Shown piece after piece: positions 33,372-45,192 of a stretch of DNA of 64,000 bases. The position numbers and the translations under genes were made by a program. How positions within the stretch are numbered: position 1 is the first letter of the stretch; each line of letters opens with the position of its first letter. The DNA is taken from NCBI GenBank assembly GCA_017979445.1, contig CM030711.1:45679560-45743559 (forward strand), given 5' to 3'. The stretch is from Akebia trifoliata (Eukaryota; Streptophyta; Magnoliopsida; Ranunculales; Lardizabalaceae). The notes under the pieces are model-generated. The model had not been told where the DNA came from. It saw nothing but the letters and a program-made list of their open reading frames with translations, and searched no databases.

Positions 33372-34295
33372 TGTGTCCCGTACAGTGGAATGGCAGCAAG
33401 GGAGAGAGAACCTTTTGAACCATCAAACCATGGCCCGTCCACCCATATAAAATACCTCACATTGCGGTTCAAAAACAGATTTTGGATAGTAATGTTTTAT
33501 TCAACTAGTGAACCCCCCCCCCCCCCCCTCTTTTTTTTAAAAAAATTTTACAATTACATTGTTGTAGCCAAACAGATGATAGAGTTCACATATTTAAGGT
33601 ATTTAATCAATGTTATTTTGTACTCAAACAGTCTCAATTCTTCAAAATTCAAGGTTACTAGTATGATTGTAGTCACCAATTATGATACGAAAATAAGAAA
33701 CAGACTCAATCATTCTTCAAACTTAAGTCACCTATTAAAGATGAAAACTCATATTTCAAAATTTTCAATCATTTTCATGTTTTCTCTCTGTTCGGTTGAA
33801 AAAAAAAAAATTCTATGTATGGCTGTTATAAGGGTAGAGCATTCCTGTCCATGCCCCGCAGTGTATGCTATACGGGTGACTGTGTCGCCTAGATTTAGTA
33901 GCTCCTACCCAAGTAGGACCACTTATTTGCAGGCTTTCCTGAGGCAAAGCAAAGTGTTCCTGCAAAGAGTGCAATGCATTATGATTATGGCACAAAAAAA
34001 AAATACTGTAAAAGGACATGGAACACACCATGACCCAACTAAGAGAATTCAATTCAGGAATTCAAGTGGAAGGAAAATCAATTTTCAATTGCAAATTATA
34101 GAAATACTACCCTCTGGAAGCTCGGGCTGATCGAAGGGATTGCATAGGAGCTTGGCTGCTCCCATTTCACCATTGGTTCATGTTTTCACATTGTTTTTAA
34201 CCGACTGTGAGAAATAAAAAGATAAACACCGTGATGAATGCAAAGCAAAAAAGAAGAATTAAACAGCAAAACAACTCTTTACAATTATATATATA
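33372..34295. other. 3' flank of the RPP38-like gene, no further gene
   Basis: Includes the likely 3' UTR and a 16-base poly(C) followed by T8 at 33513-33536. A long open frame here (33390-34130) has low-complexity, non-protein-like composition. No RNA gene or element recognised. Confidence 0.5.
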
Positions 34296-34660
34296 GGGGG
34301 TGGTTCAAGGGACATATGTAAAAACAATGGTTTTTCAAAATATGGGTTAAAGGTTTTGGATTGAGCTGATTTTTTGCGAGGATGGTCACTATGATGAGAA
34401 GATCATCCTCACAAAAAATCAGCTCAATCTGAAACATCTAAATCCATCAAAAGTGATATACAAATTATTGACAAAAATTGGCAAAAAATCGACGGTCCAC
34501 ATTCTAAATCACTTTTAATGGGGTTAGAAGTTTCTGATTGGACTGATTTTTGTGATGATGAAGATCATCCAAAAAAAAATCAGTCCAATCTGAAACTTCT
34601 AACCCATATTTTGAAAATTTATTAATGTTACATTATTTTTACATATGTTTTTTCATATAT
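34296..34660. mobile_element. Multi-hairpin MITE, family A copy 2
   Basis: Starts GGGGGTGGTTCAAGGGACAT after a TATATATA run. It has the same internal modules as 10841-11245 (TTGAGCTGATTTTTTGCGAG, GAGAAGATCATCC, ATCGACGGTCCACATTCTAAA). The right terminus ends in TTTTACATATG before another TATATATA run; the GACCC end is lost. It has TSD-like TA tracts on both sides. Confidence 0.65.
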
Positions 34661-35412
34661 ATATATTTGCTTTGGCGGGCGCACGTACAAACCACCCTAG
34701 CACGTGTTCAACATTTAAATGTAGCCACTTTTAAGTGGAGGGGCATATAGGATTCGAAGTTGGGACATGGGGAGCACACCCAGTCACCCTTACCAATCTT
34801 TACAATTATACAAATAAACTACAATGCACCATATCAAACGAAGAATAATAGAGAACTCAATAAAAATTTGGCAGACGGAAACCCCAAATCAGAAGACATT
34901 ACTTGTCATCTTCATCATTGAAGCCTTATCCCAGAGATTGGGGGACAGTTAAAACGGATCTTTGTTCCTCCATTCAAGTCTATCGAGGGCCTTCTCTTGT
35001 TGGAAGTCTGTTCATATTTATTTTATTTATTTCCAAGGAATTGAATAACTCCAACACCATTAATTTCTTTATTCCATGACCTCCAAAAGCTAACTGGGGA
35101 GCAAAACTGATTTTGCTAATGAGACAATAGAGCTATTTTGACTAATTCTAACACCATTAACTTCTTTTATTCCATGACCTCTTGTTCACATGTCCAAGTT
35201 TACCGAAAATGGAATACTGCGAAAAGTTAGAATCATAGAAATCGGTCAAAATTCTTCTTAAAGTTGTCAAACAAACAAAGATCGTGCAATCATAGGGGCA
35301 AGTGTCAATATCCCCACCAATAACCATAAATGCCAGTAACTAAAATCATGATCTATCACAATATAAAATGCTAAGGATTAAACCATATATACCATAATGA
35401 TGAAAACCATAC

Positions 35413-36815
35413 CTCCTTGTCACACCAAGGAGCAAGGATCATTTTCTTCTCATTAAGAGCAGTGGAAAATTCTACCCAAGTCTTTGCAACCTTAAAGCAG
35501 GCATCTCTTTTTTGCTTTGCAACATCAAATAGGCTTTGTTGAATATTATCCAAGATATCTTTAATTTGCTCCACCAAATCGGATGTCAGTATGTCCATTT
35601 TAGATGAGTTGTCACGACGGACAACATGCACCTGTGTATAAATTGAATATAACTTGTTCTTACAGGACACTACTTAAGACATAGCAGTCATCTCAAGTAC
35701 ATGGACAAGTGCAACAAAATCATAATGTTGAGTGTTGACAAGTCATGAAAGTAAACTGTAATTAAAAAATAAAAAATACTATTTTGTTACTTGGGTCCAC
35801 AACATATAATGCACATAAATTTGTCTAAAAAATTTAGCATCAGCTAAAGAGTGGAGAAATCCACAAAAAGAAAATTATAAAAAATAAAACAATGCTTTAA
35901 TTCAATAAACCTTTCTAGTCATCTTGCCAACAGAGAAAAAGAACAAAATCAAACAGCTAGAGAAACCCTGAGAGCCAGCCTCATGGGAAAGGAAATTTTG
36001 ACTGAAACACGAATGGGAATGACATTATGTAATAAAGACATGCAGAGGAATATAAATGTCCAACACACTGTCACCCAATAACCTAATTCGGTTCATATTT
36101 AGTGTACTATATAATATAGAGTCGTGCTGGGGTGACACATAGGTGACAAAATGATGTGGTGGCACGCACATAACCGTCGATGCTTTTCCACGAGATACGA
36201 GTAAAAAGCATCTACGGTTTATGTGCGCGCCACCACATCATTTGTGTCACTTTTGTGTCTCCGTCTGTGTCATTCCAGCATTTTCCTATAATATATTGAA
36301 ATAGTGTATTAAGTTTTTCCACGCAGAAGATCCAGTTGCAGTGAAAACTGCTTCATTGGGGTTTGAATCAACAAAAGCAGCCAGAGTTGTAATGAGAACA
36401 TAAATAGAAAACAGGACATATCAATATTGAGTTGGAGACGTCATTATTAACATGTGTACATTAATTCCAACAAGAAAGGATAACAATTACGTAGAATACA
36501 TACCAAGAAGATAGTTTAGATTAAAGCTTACCTGATTAATGGCCATGTCTTTTGCCTCTATTTCAATCCTCAAAGGAACACCTTTCATTTCCCAATGTGA
36601 ATACTTCCAACCCAGTGAGTAATGATCTCTTAAATCTGCCTCAACACTGAAACCAGCTTCGCTCAATGTTTTTATACTTGTGGAGCAGGCATCAAGGATA
36701 GCTTGTGTATTAGCATCTTTGTAAGGCACAGGAACCACAATAACTTGGACAGATGCAACTTTAGGTGGCAACACAAGCCTTTGTCATCTCCATGAACCAT
36801 CACCATCACCCCAAC
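35413..36815 (-). pseudogene. Cytosolic prolyl-tRNA synthetase fragment, two exons with a frameshift
   Basis: Exon-like pieces on the minus strand: 36532-36815 (VGVMVMVHGDDKGL, then LPPKVASVQVIVVPVPYKDA, then YSLGWKYSHWEMKGVPLRIE) and 35413-35631 (VVRRDNSSKMDI, LLDNIQQSLFDVAKQKRDAC-like segment, KKMILAPWCD). These are the class II catalytic end and anticodon-binding domain of eukaryotic-type ProRS. The intron ends are GT-AG. One base is missing in codon GTG after GDDKGL (about 36774), so the reading frame breaks. Upstream catalytic exons and the final zinc-binding exon are absent within the window. It is therefore a decayed partial copy. The intron holds a MITE (36120-36285). Confidence 0.85.
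36120..36285. mobile_element. MITE, family C copy 1 (AGTCGTGCTGG ends)
   Basis: Begins AGTCGTGCTGGGGTGACAC and ends GTGTCATTCCAGCA, inverted. The core hairpin is ACCGTCGATGCTTTTCCACG / GTAAAAAGCATCTACGGTT. The same family occurs near 43965-44162 and 56550-56720. It sits in the intron of the ProRS remnant. Confidence 0.7.
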
Positions 36816-38136
36816 CTGTATAAAGAAACTATTAGTATGAGATAGCGCAATTTCTTTTCTGATGTGCAGATGGACCACGAATTAAGCCTGATAACCACTT
36901 TGTTTATTAAATTAGAAGATAATGACAAGAAGAATGCCAATGGTGAATTCAACATTTTTATTGTCAAGTTCAACATTTTGTTGTTGATATAAATAATTTT
37001 GTTGCTGGGATCAACAATTTATGGTTGAGAACTTGAGATCAATATTTTTTACTATTGAGATCAATGTTTTTATAAAAAATGTTGATCTCCGGTTCTCCAC
37101 AATAAAAAATATTGAACTCAACAATAAAAAAACGTTGAACTTGACATTGTAAATGTGAATCAGATTTTTTTTTTTTTTCAACTTTAGCACTAGATAGAAC
37201 TTCTTAAGAAACCCAAATTCAAAATATATAAAAAGGGCTTAATCCAAGGTTCTGAAAATGGAGGACTACTGAACTCCCAAATGTAAAATAAAAACTAAAT
37301 GATAAAAAACAATTCTTTTTAAAAAATAAAAAAATGAAATTTCTTAAAATTTTCTCCTATACATCTTTGTGGCATCGGATCATGTTATTTGATGCCACAA
37401 GGTGAGTTCAACAACCCTTAAACAAGTAAGACTAGACTTACTCTTCTCTAATTAGGTGAAAAAGCAAGGGGGTTATCACTAGGATGGATTTTTTTTTTTT
37501 TTCATCCTTACTACCGACAAACTCCTCACCCCCCAAACACTCCTTGTATGACTGTGCATAAAACCATAAATTTTTTCTTGGGATACACAACTACACATAT
37601 TTATGGGGATGTGCAATTATGTATCCCAAGGAAAATATATGGTTCTCTAAACAGCCATGCAGGGGTGGGGGTGGGGGTGGGGGTGAGGGTGAAGGTGGGG
37701 GAAAATCACATCTCATTACATAATTAGCAAAAGACTATGGAAGATAAAAATAAAAAATAAAAATTTAAAAATGTAGCTATAACTCTAATAAATGATAAAC
37801 TAAGAGAAAGTCAAATAAAATCATTGGACTTTTTCAAATAAAAGTTTAAAACAATGAAAGAAAAATCCAAAAGAATGTGGACAGAAAAATATAAGCTCAC
37901 GCTCAATGATAGAAGTCTAGTATGAACGGGTTATAAGAACAAGATTCATTTAGATGACTTAGACCTGTAAATATCCCTTATAATATTTTTGTGTGGATTT
38001 CAACATCTTTCTTTGCAATGACCAACAACAAGATCAAATTTATTGATGTTTTAGAATCACAAATATGAGTACCAAAAGACGTCATATAAAAATACTCAAA
38101 TATAACCAACATACCACTCAAGATGATTTTTGTGTA
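36816..38136. other. Intergenic DNA with a foldback and a G-rich run
   Basis: 36940-37140 is an imperfect foldback built from TTCAACATTTT / AAAATGTTGATCTC motifs. 37560-37655 carries a hairpin around CTTGGGATACACAACTACAC, related to 60160-60235. A (GGGGTG)n run is at 37662-37701. No gene. Confidence 0.5.
37662..37701 (+). repeat. (GGGGTG)n run with G-quadruplex potential
   Basis: GGGG/GGGGG runs separated by single T repeat at least five times, then GGGTGAGGGTGAAGGTGGGG. It fits the G3+N1-7 quadruplex pattern on the plus strand. Confidence 0.8.
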
Positions 38137-38597
38137 TATTGGTTTAGGAATATCAACGGACTTCCGGATACAGCAATATCCAAATCTACATCTGAATTCG
38201 AATCCGACGGATGTTCTAAAACTCTATCCAGAATTCAAATAATTTGTATATATAAGTAATAATAAAAACATAATTTTGCCTTATCCAACTGATTTTTCAT
38301 TATTAAAAAAAACTTATTATATATTCTATTATTTATATAATAAATAAATCAAATAAAATATTATATTATATTATTTATATAAAAAATTAATCAAATAAAA
38401 TAATATATATTATATATTATTTTGAATCGGATTCGAAATGTTAATATCTGAATCTGTATTCGATAAAGATTCGAAAATATCAAACTATCCGAATTCGAAT
38501 ATAATATTCGAAAATTTTGGATAAAATCCGATTTTTCAAATTCAAATTCGAATCGAATTCGAATTTTCGACTATCCATTGACACCCCTACATTGGTT
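38137..38597. mobile_element. hAT-type MITE, 445 bp with 8 bp target duplication
   Basis: The element is 38145-38589. The left end TAGGAATATCAACGGA is a decayed inverse of the right end TCCATTGACACCCCTA, the usual hAT-MITE terminus. TATTGGTT (38137-38144) and CATTGGTT (38590-38597) flank it (7 of 8 match). The body is rich in GAATTCGAAT-type subterminal repeats. Confidence 0.7.
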
Positions 38598-39157
38598 GAT
38601 CAATGATTCCCAAAACATTATGTAACATTAAGTTTAATGTTTCTAGAGATATCAAACTCTTACCTAGAATTTTAGTTGAGTCCGACTAGTCTTACCAAGA
38701 TAGTGAGGAAAAAAAAATCTTACTAAACCTCATCAAAAGGACACCGAGATTCGTAAAATAAGTCATTGAGATTTGTAAAACAAATTCTCGAGGTCTTACG
38801 TTAAGCATCTCAAGATATTTTTGACGGTGGATGAAGGTTGGTAAGGCCTTTTTCCTCACTATCTTAGTAAGGAAAGGGTTTCTCATTTTAGTTTTGGTTT
38901 CCCGAACGTGTTGGAAGTTGACTTGAGAGGTCTAAGAAAGAGACATTTTTGTCTATTTAAAGGCCTTTAATATATATATATTTTTTACGAGTGAAAAGAC
39001 CAGAAAACCCTGTTTGGTCCTAAACGTGTCGGCAGAAATCATGGGAGTGTGGTATTTTTACTGCACGAAGGTGCACTGGATCAAAACTCATGCACATTTC
39101 AAATTTCGAAGCTATCAAATTTTTGGAGAAGAAAACAAAATTAAACTCTAGAAATCC

Positions 39158-39227
39158 GACCGTTGGAAGAGCCGAACCTAAATTTTGAAAAAATATAATA
39201 AGAACTCCAGCAATAGGACCGTTACAA
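39158..39227 (-). promoter_or_regulatory. Two MSA-like (AACGG) elements upstream of Aurora kinase
   Basis: TTCCAACGGTC (minus strand, 39158-39168) matches the mitosis-specific activator consensus YCYAACGGYYA closely; a second AACGG core (TGTAACGGTCC, 39217-39227) follows 50 bp downstream. They lie 60-130 bp before the Aurora ATG. MSA sites bind three-repeat MYB factors and drive G2/M expression in plants. Confidence 0.55.
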
Positions 39228-39287
39228 GATCATTCAACAACACATACGTCTTGGGTCCTCCCTCATCTTCGTCTCTCTCTTGCTCTC

Positions 39288-42200
39288 ATGACGATCGCTT
39301 CGGAAAACCATCCAGAAGAGAAGGTAAGCGAAAAAGATGCTAGATCTTCCATGGTTCTAGAAAAGAAGTTGAATTAGGGTTTTGGTTGGTTAGGTTCTTG
39401 ATGATAGTTTGCTTGATTAGGGTTTTAGATTAGGGGGTTCTCGAATCCAGGATTGTAATTTATAAGGGGGAACATCCTCAAAAGAAGGGAGGAAAGTTTC
39501 TTGGTAATTTGGAGTTTTCTGTGTTCTTTCCTAGGGTTCCTGATCCCTGTACTTTCTTAGGAAGGTCAGCCCTCTTTGAATAACGATTTTGGGCGGAAAA
39601 AACGGCAGTTTTTACCTGAAATGGTTCTAAGAAACATCTGTTTTGGATTAAATTGGGGATAGAAACAGGAATTTAGGATTACATTTTTATCAATTTTTCG
39701 CCGCCTTTACAGAAATAAAATTGATTCTTTTTTCAGGAATGTTATTTTTTCATGGATTTGTTCCAAAAACATATTTTATATGTGAGGATCTTCATCTGTG
39801 ACAATTCTATCTAGGATTATTAGGTTTCGGATGGATGATAAGTTTGAGAGTTTCAAATTTTCAGGCTTCTTCAGAGGTTACGATGACGGGGAAACGGAGG
39901 TGGATTCTCAACGACTTTGACATTGGAAAGCCTCTTGGAAGAGGAAAGTTTGGCCATGTGTATTTGGCGAGGGAAAAGGAGGTTTGTTATTGTCAAATAA
40001 TTTTCTTCCATTTACATTTATTGGTGTTTTTGTTGCTTCTCCCTTTTTTTCCTTTATAAGTTTCTGGATTTCGTGATTTGTTATTCTAGTTGGGTATCTG
40101 TACGTCGAATTTAAATTCGTTTGCGATGGCCGATGGATTTTTGTTTGTTATTCATGGTAGATGAGTGAAGGGTTTCTTAGTTCCTGTCTGTAATTTGTGT
40201 TGTGATAGATTTGAAACCCTGAAACTAGGGTTTCAAGGTTTGGATTTTCGGGCAGGTATTGGCAGATATTATCTTTCTCAAAGATGATGGTGTAAATCTT
40301 TTTTGTGTTCTGGGTATTCTTTCTTATCTTTTTCTTTTTATGTTTCCTTGATGTTTTGATCTAAGGTTCTGGTTATACATGTACATGATCTAAGATAAAG
40401 ATGTGTTTGTCCACTTACATTAATGAGAAATTATGACTTTGTTTGGTCACAAAACTGTTTTAATTTTCTCAAACAATGTTGTGGATGAGCCATGGAAGAT
40501 GAGGTTTTGTGCAAGGAGAACCAATGCACTTGAAAAAGCAGTTTGAGTCCACTTATATTAATGAGAAACAGTAACTTTGTTTGGTTACAAAGCTGTCTTA
40601 ATTTTCTTTAACAATGTTGTGGATGAACCATGGAAGCTGAGATTTGTGCAAGGAGAACCAAAGCACCTCAAAGAGCAGTTTGATTCCACTTATATTAATG
40701 AGAAATTATAACTTTGTTTGGGTACAAAATTTGTCTTAATTTTCTTAAACAATGTTGTGGATGAACCATTGTAGACGAGATTTTGTGCAAGGAGAACCAA
40801 TGCACTTGAAAGGGAAGTTTGAGTCCACTTTGACTACAACTGAGATCAACTATGTGACAGAAATCGTAGCTACTTTTCTATTCTGTTGCAAATTAGATTA
40901 TGTTGTATCCAGCTGATTTCCCCTGCAATTCTCAAAATTATGTTGCTTTTGCTAGACCTTTTTTTTTTTTTTTGCTGCATTTAAGGTCTATTAGGGGTCC
41001 ACCCAGTGGAAGTTTTCGTACTCAAAGAGGCTATCGTCTTCCCATATCATTTGTTCATTTCTTTTAGAAGTGAAGCTGAATGTTTGATTCACGAATTGCT
41101 TGTAACTTTTTTTCGGTTATTTTCCTGTAAATTTAAATTAGTATTTTCTTTTTACCATGGACTAATAACTTGAGTTATTCATTATTCTGAAGCAGAGCAA
41201 TCACATAGTGGCATTGAAAGTACTCTTTAAGAGCCAGCTGAAACAGTCTCAGGTTGAACATCAACTGCGCCGAGAAATTGAGATACAGAGCCATCTTCGC
41301 CACCCCAACATCTTACGCCTCTACGGCTACTTCTATGATCAGGTTCAGAAACATTCATTCTGCCACTCCTATATGCAATATGCAGCACTCAATTTTAATT
41401 TAAAGATTAGTAGTCCTGAACATTTTTTACTCTTCTTTGATTTGTTGCAGACGAGGGTTTATTTGATACTAGAATATGCAGCAAAAGGTGAACTGTATAA
41501 GGAACTACAGAGATGCAAACACTTCAGTGAACAACGCACTGCCACTGTGAGTTTCTACAGACACTCTTGCCAGCTTGCATTTCCTCTCTCCTTTTTTTTG
41601 ACAAATAAAAACGTCATTAAACAAAGATAGGGAAGTACAGAAGGAGGTTGAGAGCAAAACAAAACAAAAAAACAAGAACAAAACAATTATTATTTGAAGG
41701 GTTTTGCACAGAAAGAAACTTAGAGCTAGAATGTTGATGACAACTTCCTATACTACTTCCCCTCTCTTGATTTGAGAATTTGTTCTTGTGCATGCAATGG
41801 ATGGCACCAGTACATTTCATCCTTGGCTTGAGCTTTAATTCTCATGTTTTTCAATTGATACAAGTATATCTGATTTGAGAATTTGTTCTTGTGCATGCAA
41901 TGGATGGCACCAGTACATTTCATCCTTGGCTCGAGCTTTAATATATTGCCATGGAAAGCATGTTATACACAGAGATATCAAACCAGAGAACCTTTTGATT
42001 GGATCCCAGGTATAGTAGTCTGTGATTGAGCCATTGTTCCTTTTCCTTCATCTCGTTATGAAGCAATTCACGTGCTCATTATGTTGTATATTGGGTTTTC
42101 TTCGCAGGGTGAGCTGAAAATTGCGGATTTTGGTTGGTCTGTGCATACATTTAACCGTAGACGGACCATGTGTGGTACACTGGATTACCTCCCACCTGAG

Positions 42201-43005
42201 ATGGGTATGTATGATCAAGGATGCAAATAGGTTTTACAAGGTCTGTAGATTTTTCTCTATTACGACCTTCGAGGTTCATGTAAAGCTAATGCAAATTTTA
42301 TTTTATTTTTTTGCTTTGTTTTCAGTGGAGAGTGTAGAACATGATGCAAGCGTGGACATTTGGAGTCTTGGGATATTGTGTTACGAGTTTCTTTATGGGG
42401 TCCCTCCATTTGAGGCAAAGGAACATTCGGACACTTATAGAAGGTATGCATGCAGCAGTTTTGGTTCACACACGATTTTCATTGGTCTTCGAGGACGGGA
42501 ATTGAAATATGTGGCTTTGTTTTCTTATGTGATGTTTCTTTTTCAATGTTCTGTTATATGTTCTTTCTTTTCTTTTGGATAAGTAAAAGTTCTATTTTAT
42601 CTTCTAATTTGTGCAAAGATGTATGATGTTCGCTAAATATGATAATTTCTGCTCTTTCTTTTGTGCATATCAATTTAATGGAAACTGTTTGTTTATAGGA
42701 TTAAGGAGTTTTCCTTTCTTGTTATATCCAGGATAATAAAAGTGGATCTCAAGTTTCCCCTTAAACCATTTGTTTCTGCTGCTGCAAAGGACCTCATCAG
42801 CCAGGTGTGTGTGATCTCTTGTGATATATTATTCGTAAATATTTATATGTGCCAGAGATACTCGTGTGTTTATGGTTGGTTTGAATTTTGATTCTCTCAA
42901 CAGATGCTTGTCAAGGATTCCTCACAACGTCTACCTCTACACAAGCTTCTTGAACATCCCTGGATCATTCAAAATGCAGACCCCTCGGGTATCTATAGGG
43001 GATGA
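39288..43005 (+). CDS. AUR1: Aurora kinase, alpha type (AUR1/AUR2-like), nine exons
   Basis: Exons: 39288-39323, 39865-39981, 41196-41342, 41451-41546, 41914-42009, 42108-42204, 42326-42443, 42732-42804, 42904-43005; all GT-AG and in phase; 293 residues, as in plant alpha Auroras. The N-terminal extension is short (about 29 residues). Kinase landmarks: glycine loop LGRGKFGHV (36-44), catalytic Lys59 in VALK, catalytic loop HRDIKPEN (151-158, Asp153), DFG at 171-173, and activation segment [11 protein letters not shown] with Thr184, the TPX2-linked autophosphorylation site. The C-terminus [16 protein letters not shown] is typical. The enzyme phosphorylates histone H3 and spindle proteins in mitosis and orients formative divisions (family knowledge). 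Two MSA-like sites upstream fit G2/M expression. A partial duplication of the exon 5 acceptor lies in intron 4. The gene looks functional. Confidence 0.95.
40409..40822 (+). repeat. Three tandem copies of a ~138 bp unit in Aurora intron 2
   Basis: The unit runs from GTCCACTTACATTAATGAGA through ACAATGTTGTGGATGA and GCAAGGAGAACCAATGCAC; it starts at 40409, 40547 and 40684, with a fourth partial start (GAGTCCACTT) at 40821. Copies differ by scattered substitutions. Confidence 0.85.
41768..41942 (+). repeat. Tandem 72 bp duplication spanning the Aurora exon 5 acceptor
   Basis: 41768-41839 and 41871-41942 are nearly identical (offset 103 bp). Each includes GGATGGCACCAG, the splice acceptor, and the first 29 bases of exon 5. 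In the upstream copy CGA is TGA, so use of that acceptor (41810) would give YISSLA then stop. Confidence 0.9.
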
Positions 43006-45192
43006 TTTGCAGGGCTGGACATGTTTCACCCTCTTTTAAGGCCGAGTGCTATAGAACTGGCTGAAACAACATCATCCCATCATGTTAATTGCAAGCTTTT
43101 CCTGGCAAAGCATGCTTTTTTCTCGGGTCTGTCGTCCATAGTACAATCTCTTTTACATTTCTTTGGCATATAACCCTCACTAATTAGGTTGCATGCTTTT
43201 TTAGTCTTCTCGGGTATGTCGTCTATAGTAACAATCTCTTTTACATTTCTTTAGCATATAGGGGTTCCTGTGCATGTATGTAACCATCACTATTATTCTG
43301 CTCGTCCAAATTATGTGACGGCAATATATGGCATTAGTAAGGAATTGAGAATGAAGTCTTCAGTTAGATTTGATTTGCATTTATTTCCATTTGGACAAAA
43401 TTAATCCATTTTGAAGTTAGGGAAGAAAAAATTTTCATTTATCAGGGAAGTGAATGATTTTAGATAAAATGTTCAACTGAGGGAAATCATTTTCCCTCAG
43501 AAATGGATTTGCTCATAAAATTTTTGCCTAGGAAAGTGTCAAAAGTGAGGGTATAGTTTTGTTGGGTCCCCAGTTAATTGTGAGAGAACAACAATAAAAA
43601 AAACCCCATACTTCGACGATGAGAAAATCGTTTTTCTAGGGAGAAATATATTAGATTATGTTTACCTGTCAAAATGAGGAGATTATTTTCCAGAGAAAAT
43701 GCATTTTTGTGTTATTCATATCACCATGTGAACGCAAAGTTGAAGGAAATCTTGTGAGTAGTTGAGCCCACAACCCTCAGCCCAACTTTCTAATATCAAT
43801 TGTTATGAACATGAAAATAAGAACAACTAATATGATTTGATCCACTTTGATGGGGGCCAGATCCGTTCTCTCCCTGTTTCTTCTCCTCAACTTTAAAGCA
43901 GCCATATTTGTAACATAAGGATCCAGATCATCCGTCAGGATCCACAAAATCTAGTCGTCCATGTATTATTTCCCAATAATGCTGAAGTGTGACCTCGGGC
44001 TTCGGAACTTCATATCGCCTTTCTTGGCTTATAAAGTGTATGAGAACCATAGATGCCTTTCATTGAGATACGAGTGAAAAAGCATCTATGATTCCCATCC
44101 ACTTTCACGTCAAGAAGTGCGATGTGAGATTCCAGCTTGAGAGTCACTCCAGCACGACTCATTATTACCACATTCTCCACTATATCAAAACAACTCTATC
44201 CAAACCCAAACCTTACTTTTTCAACTTAGCTACAAAATCATGAATCTTTATATACAAGATAATCCCTTATTTTGCAGAGATCAGATCCAAATGTATCTGC
44301 GAGTAAAAAACCTTCCAACACCATTAAAAAAATATTGTTCAACATCTGACACCATTACCACATAACCCTTTCAATGTTCAAAACCATTATTTAATCAACA
44401 GAAAATACCTTTAATATACAAATGATATAGTTCACTTACACAAAAGATAATTATAATGCCCAATTAAATAAAATCATGGTAGATTCCCTTAATTTTATGC
44501 CTCAACTAATTTTACTTTTTCAAACCATAAGAAAATTTAAAAAAAAAAAAAAAAAGTGAATTGTAATGCTCTAAATATTAGAACTCTTGTTTTAGTATTT
44601 TTATTTGTTTATATTATTTTAGGCACAAAAAAAAAAAAAACAAAAAACCAAAGATACCCATATGATTTCTAGCTTTTAAAAATGATGGATATTTTTATCT
44701 TTGAATCCTACTCTTCTGTAATTTATAAAATTGCAAATAAGGATAGTCCTGCCATTTAAAAATAATTGTTTGATGGGAGTGTTTTCAACTTTAGGGGAGA
44801 ACATGTAAATAGACTTGAACACGATGGCACCTCAATTCAAAATCATTTTTAAATGCCTATTTAAAAATGAAAAGATTCAAAACAAACACCGACGAATTGA
44901 AATTTTATGTAGCTATGCAGTACAAAGCACCATCAATCTTCAACTACAATGTTTTGAGTGAAGTTTATTTCCCTTTTTGTAGTCCAAAACAACTAAGTGG
45001 GCAGGAAGAAATGTAAAGGTAGCTCTTCTCCCAAGCTGTGCAATGTCTCTTACCATCTCAAGAAAGCCCTTACTTCTTCCAGCATGAGGAACTTCATTTG
45101 TGTTGTTGGCGGTGTCATCTAAAAGTTGGTGAGAAAATCGATGATGGTTGGATATTCAAACCGATGAGTGAAGCAAGAGAGCGATCTTCTTA
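43006..45192. other. Aurora/Derlin convergent intergenic region
   Basis: Contains the 3' UTRs of both genes, a weak direct repeat at 43085-43270 (GCATGCTTTTT...CTCGGGT, CAATCTCTTTTACATTTCTT twice) and a family C MITE at about 43965-44162. No further gene recognised. Confidence 0.5.
43965..44162. mobile_element. MITE, family C copy 2
   Basis: Right end GAGAGTCACTCCAGCACGACTC is the inverse of the family start AGTCGTGCTGGAGTGAC. The core hairpin is GAACCATAGATGCCTTTC / GAAAAAGCATCTATGATTC. The left end (GCTGAAGTGTGACCTCGGGC) is decayed. Confidence 0.6.

Noticed and set aside
33390..34130. Long open frame of 246 codons after the RPP38-like gene
   Set aside because: It runs through a poly(C)/poly(T) tract, has no family similarity and lies in the 3' flank of a complete gene.
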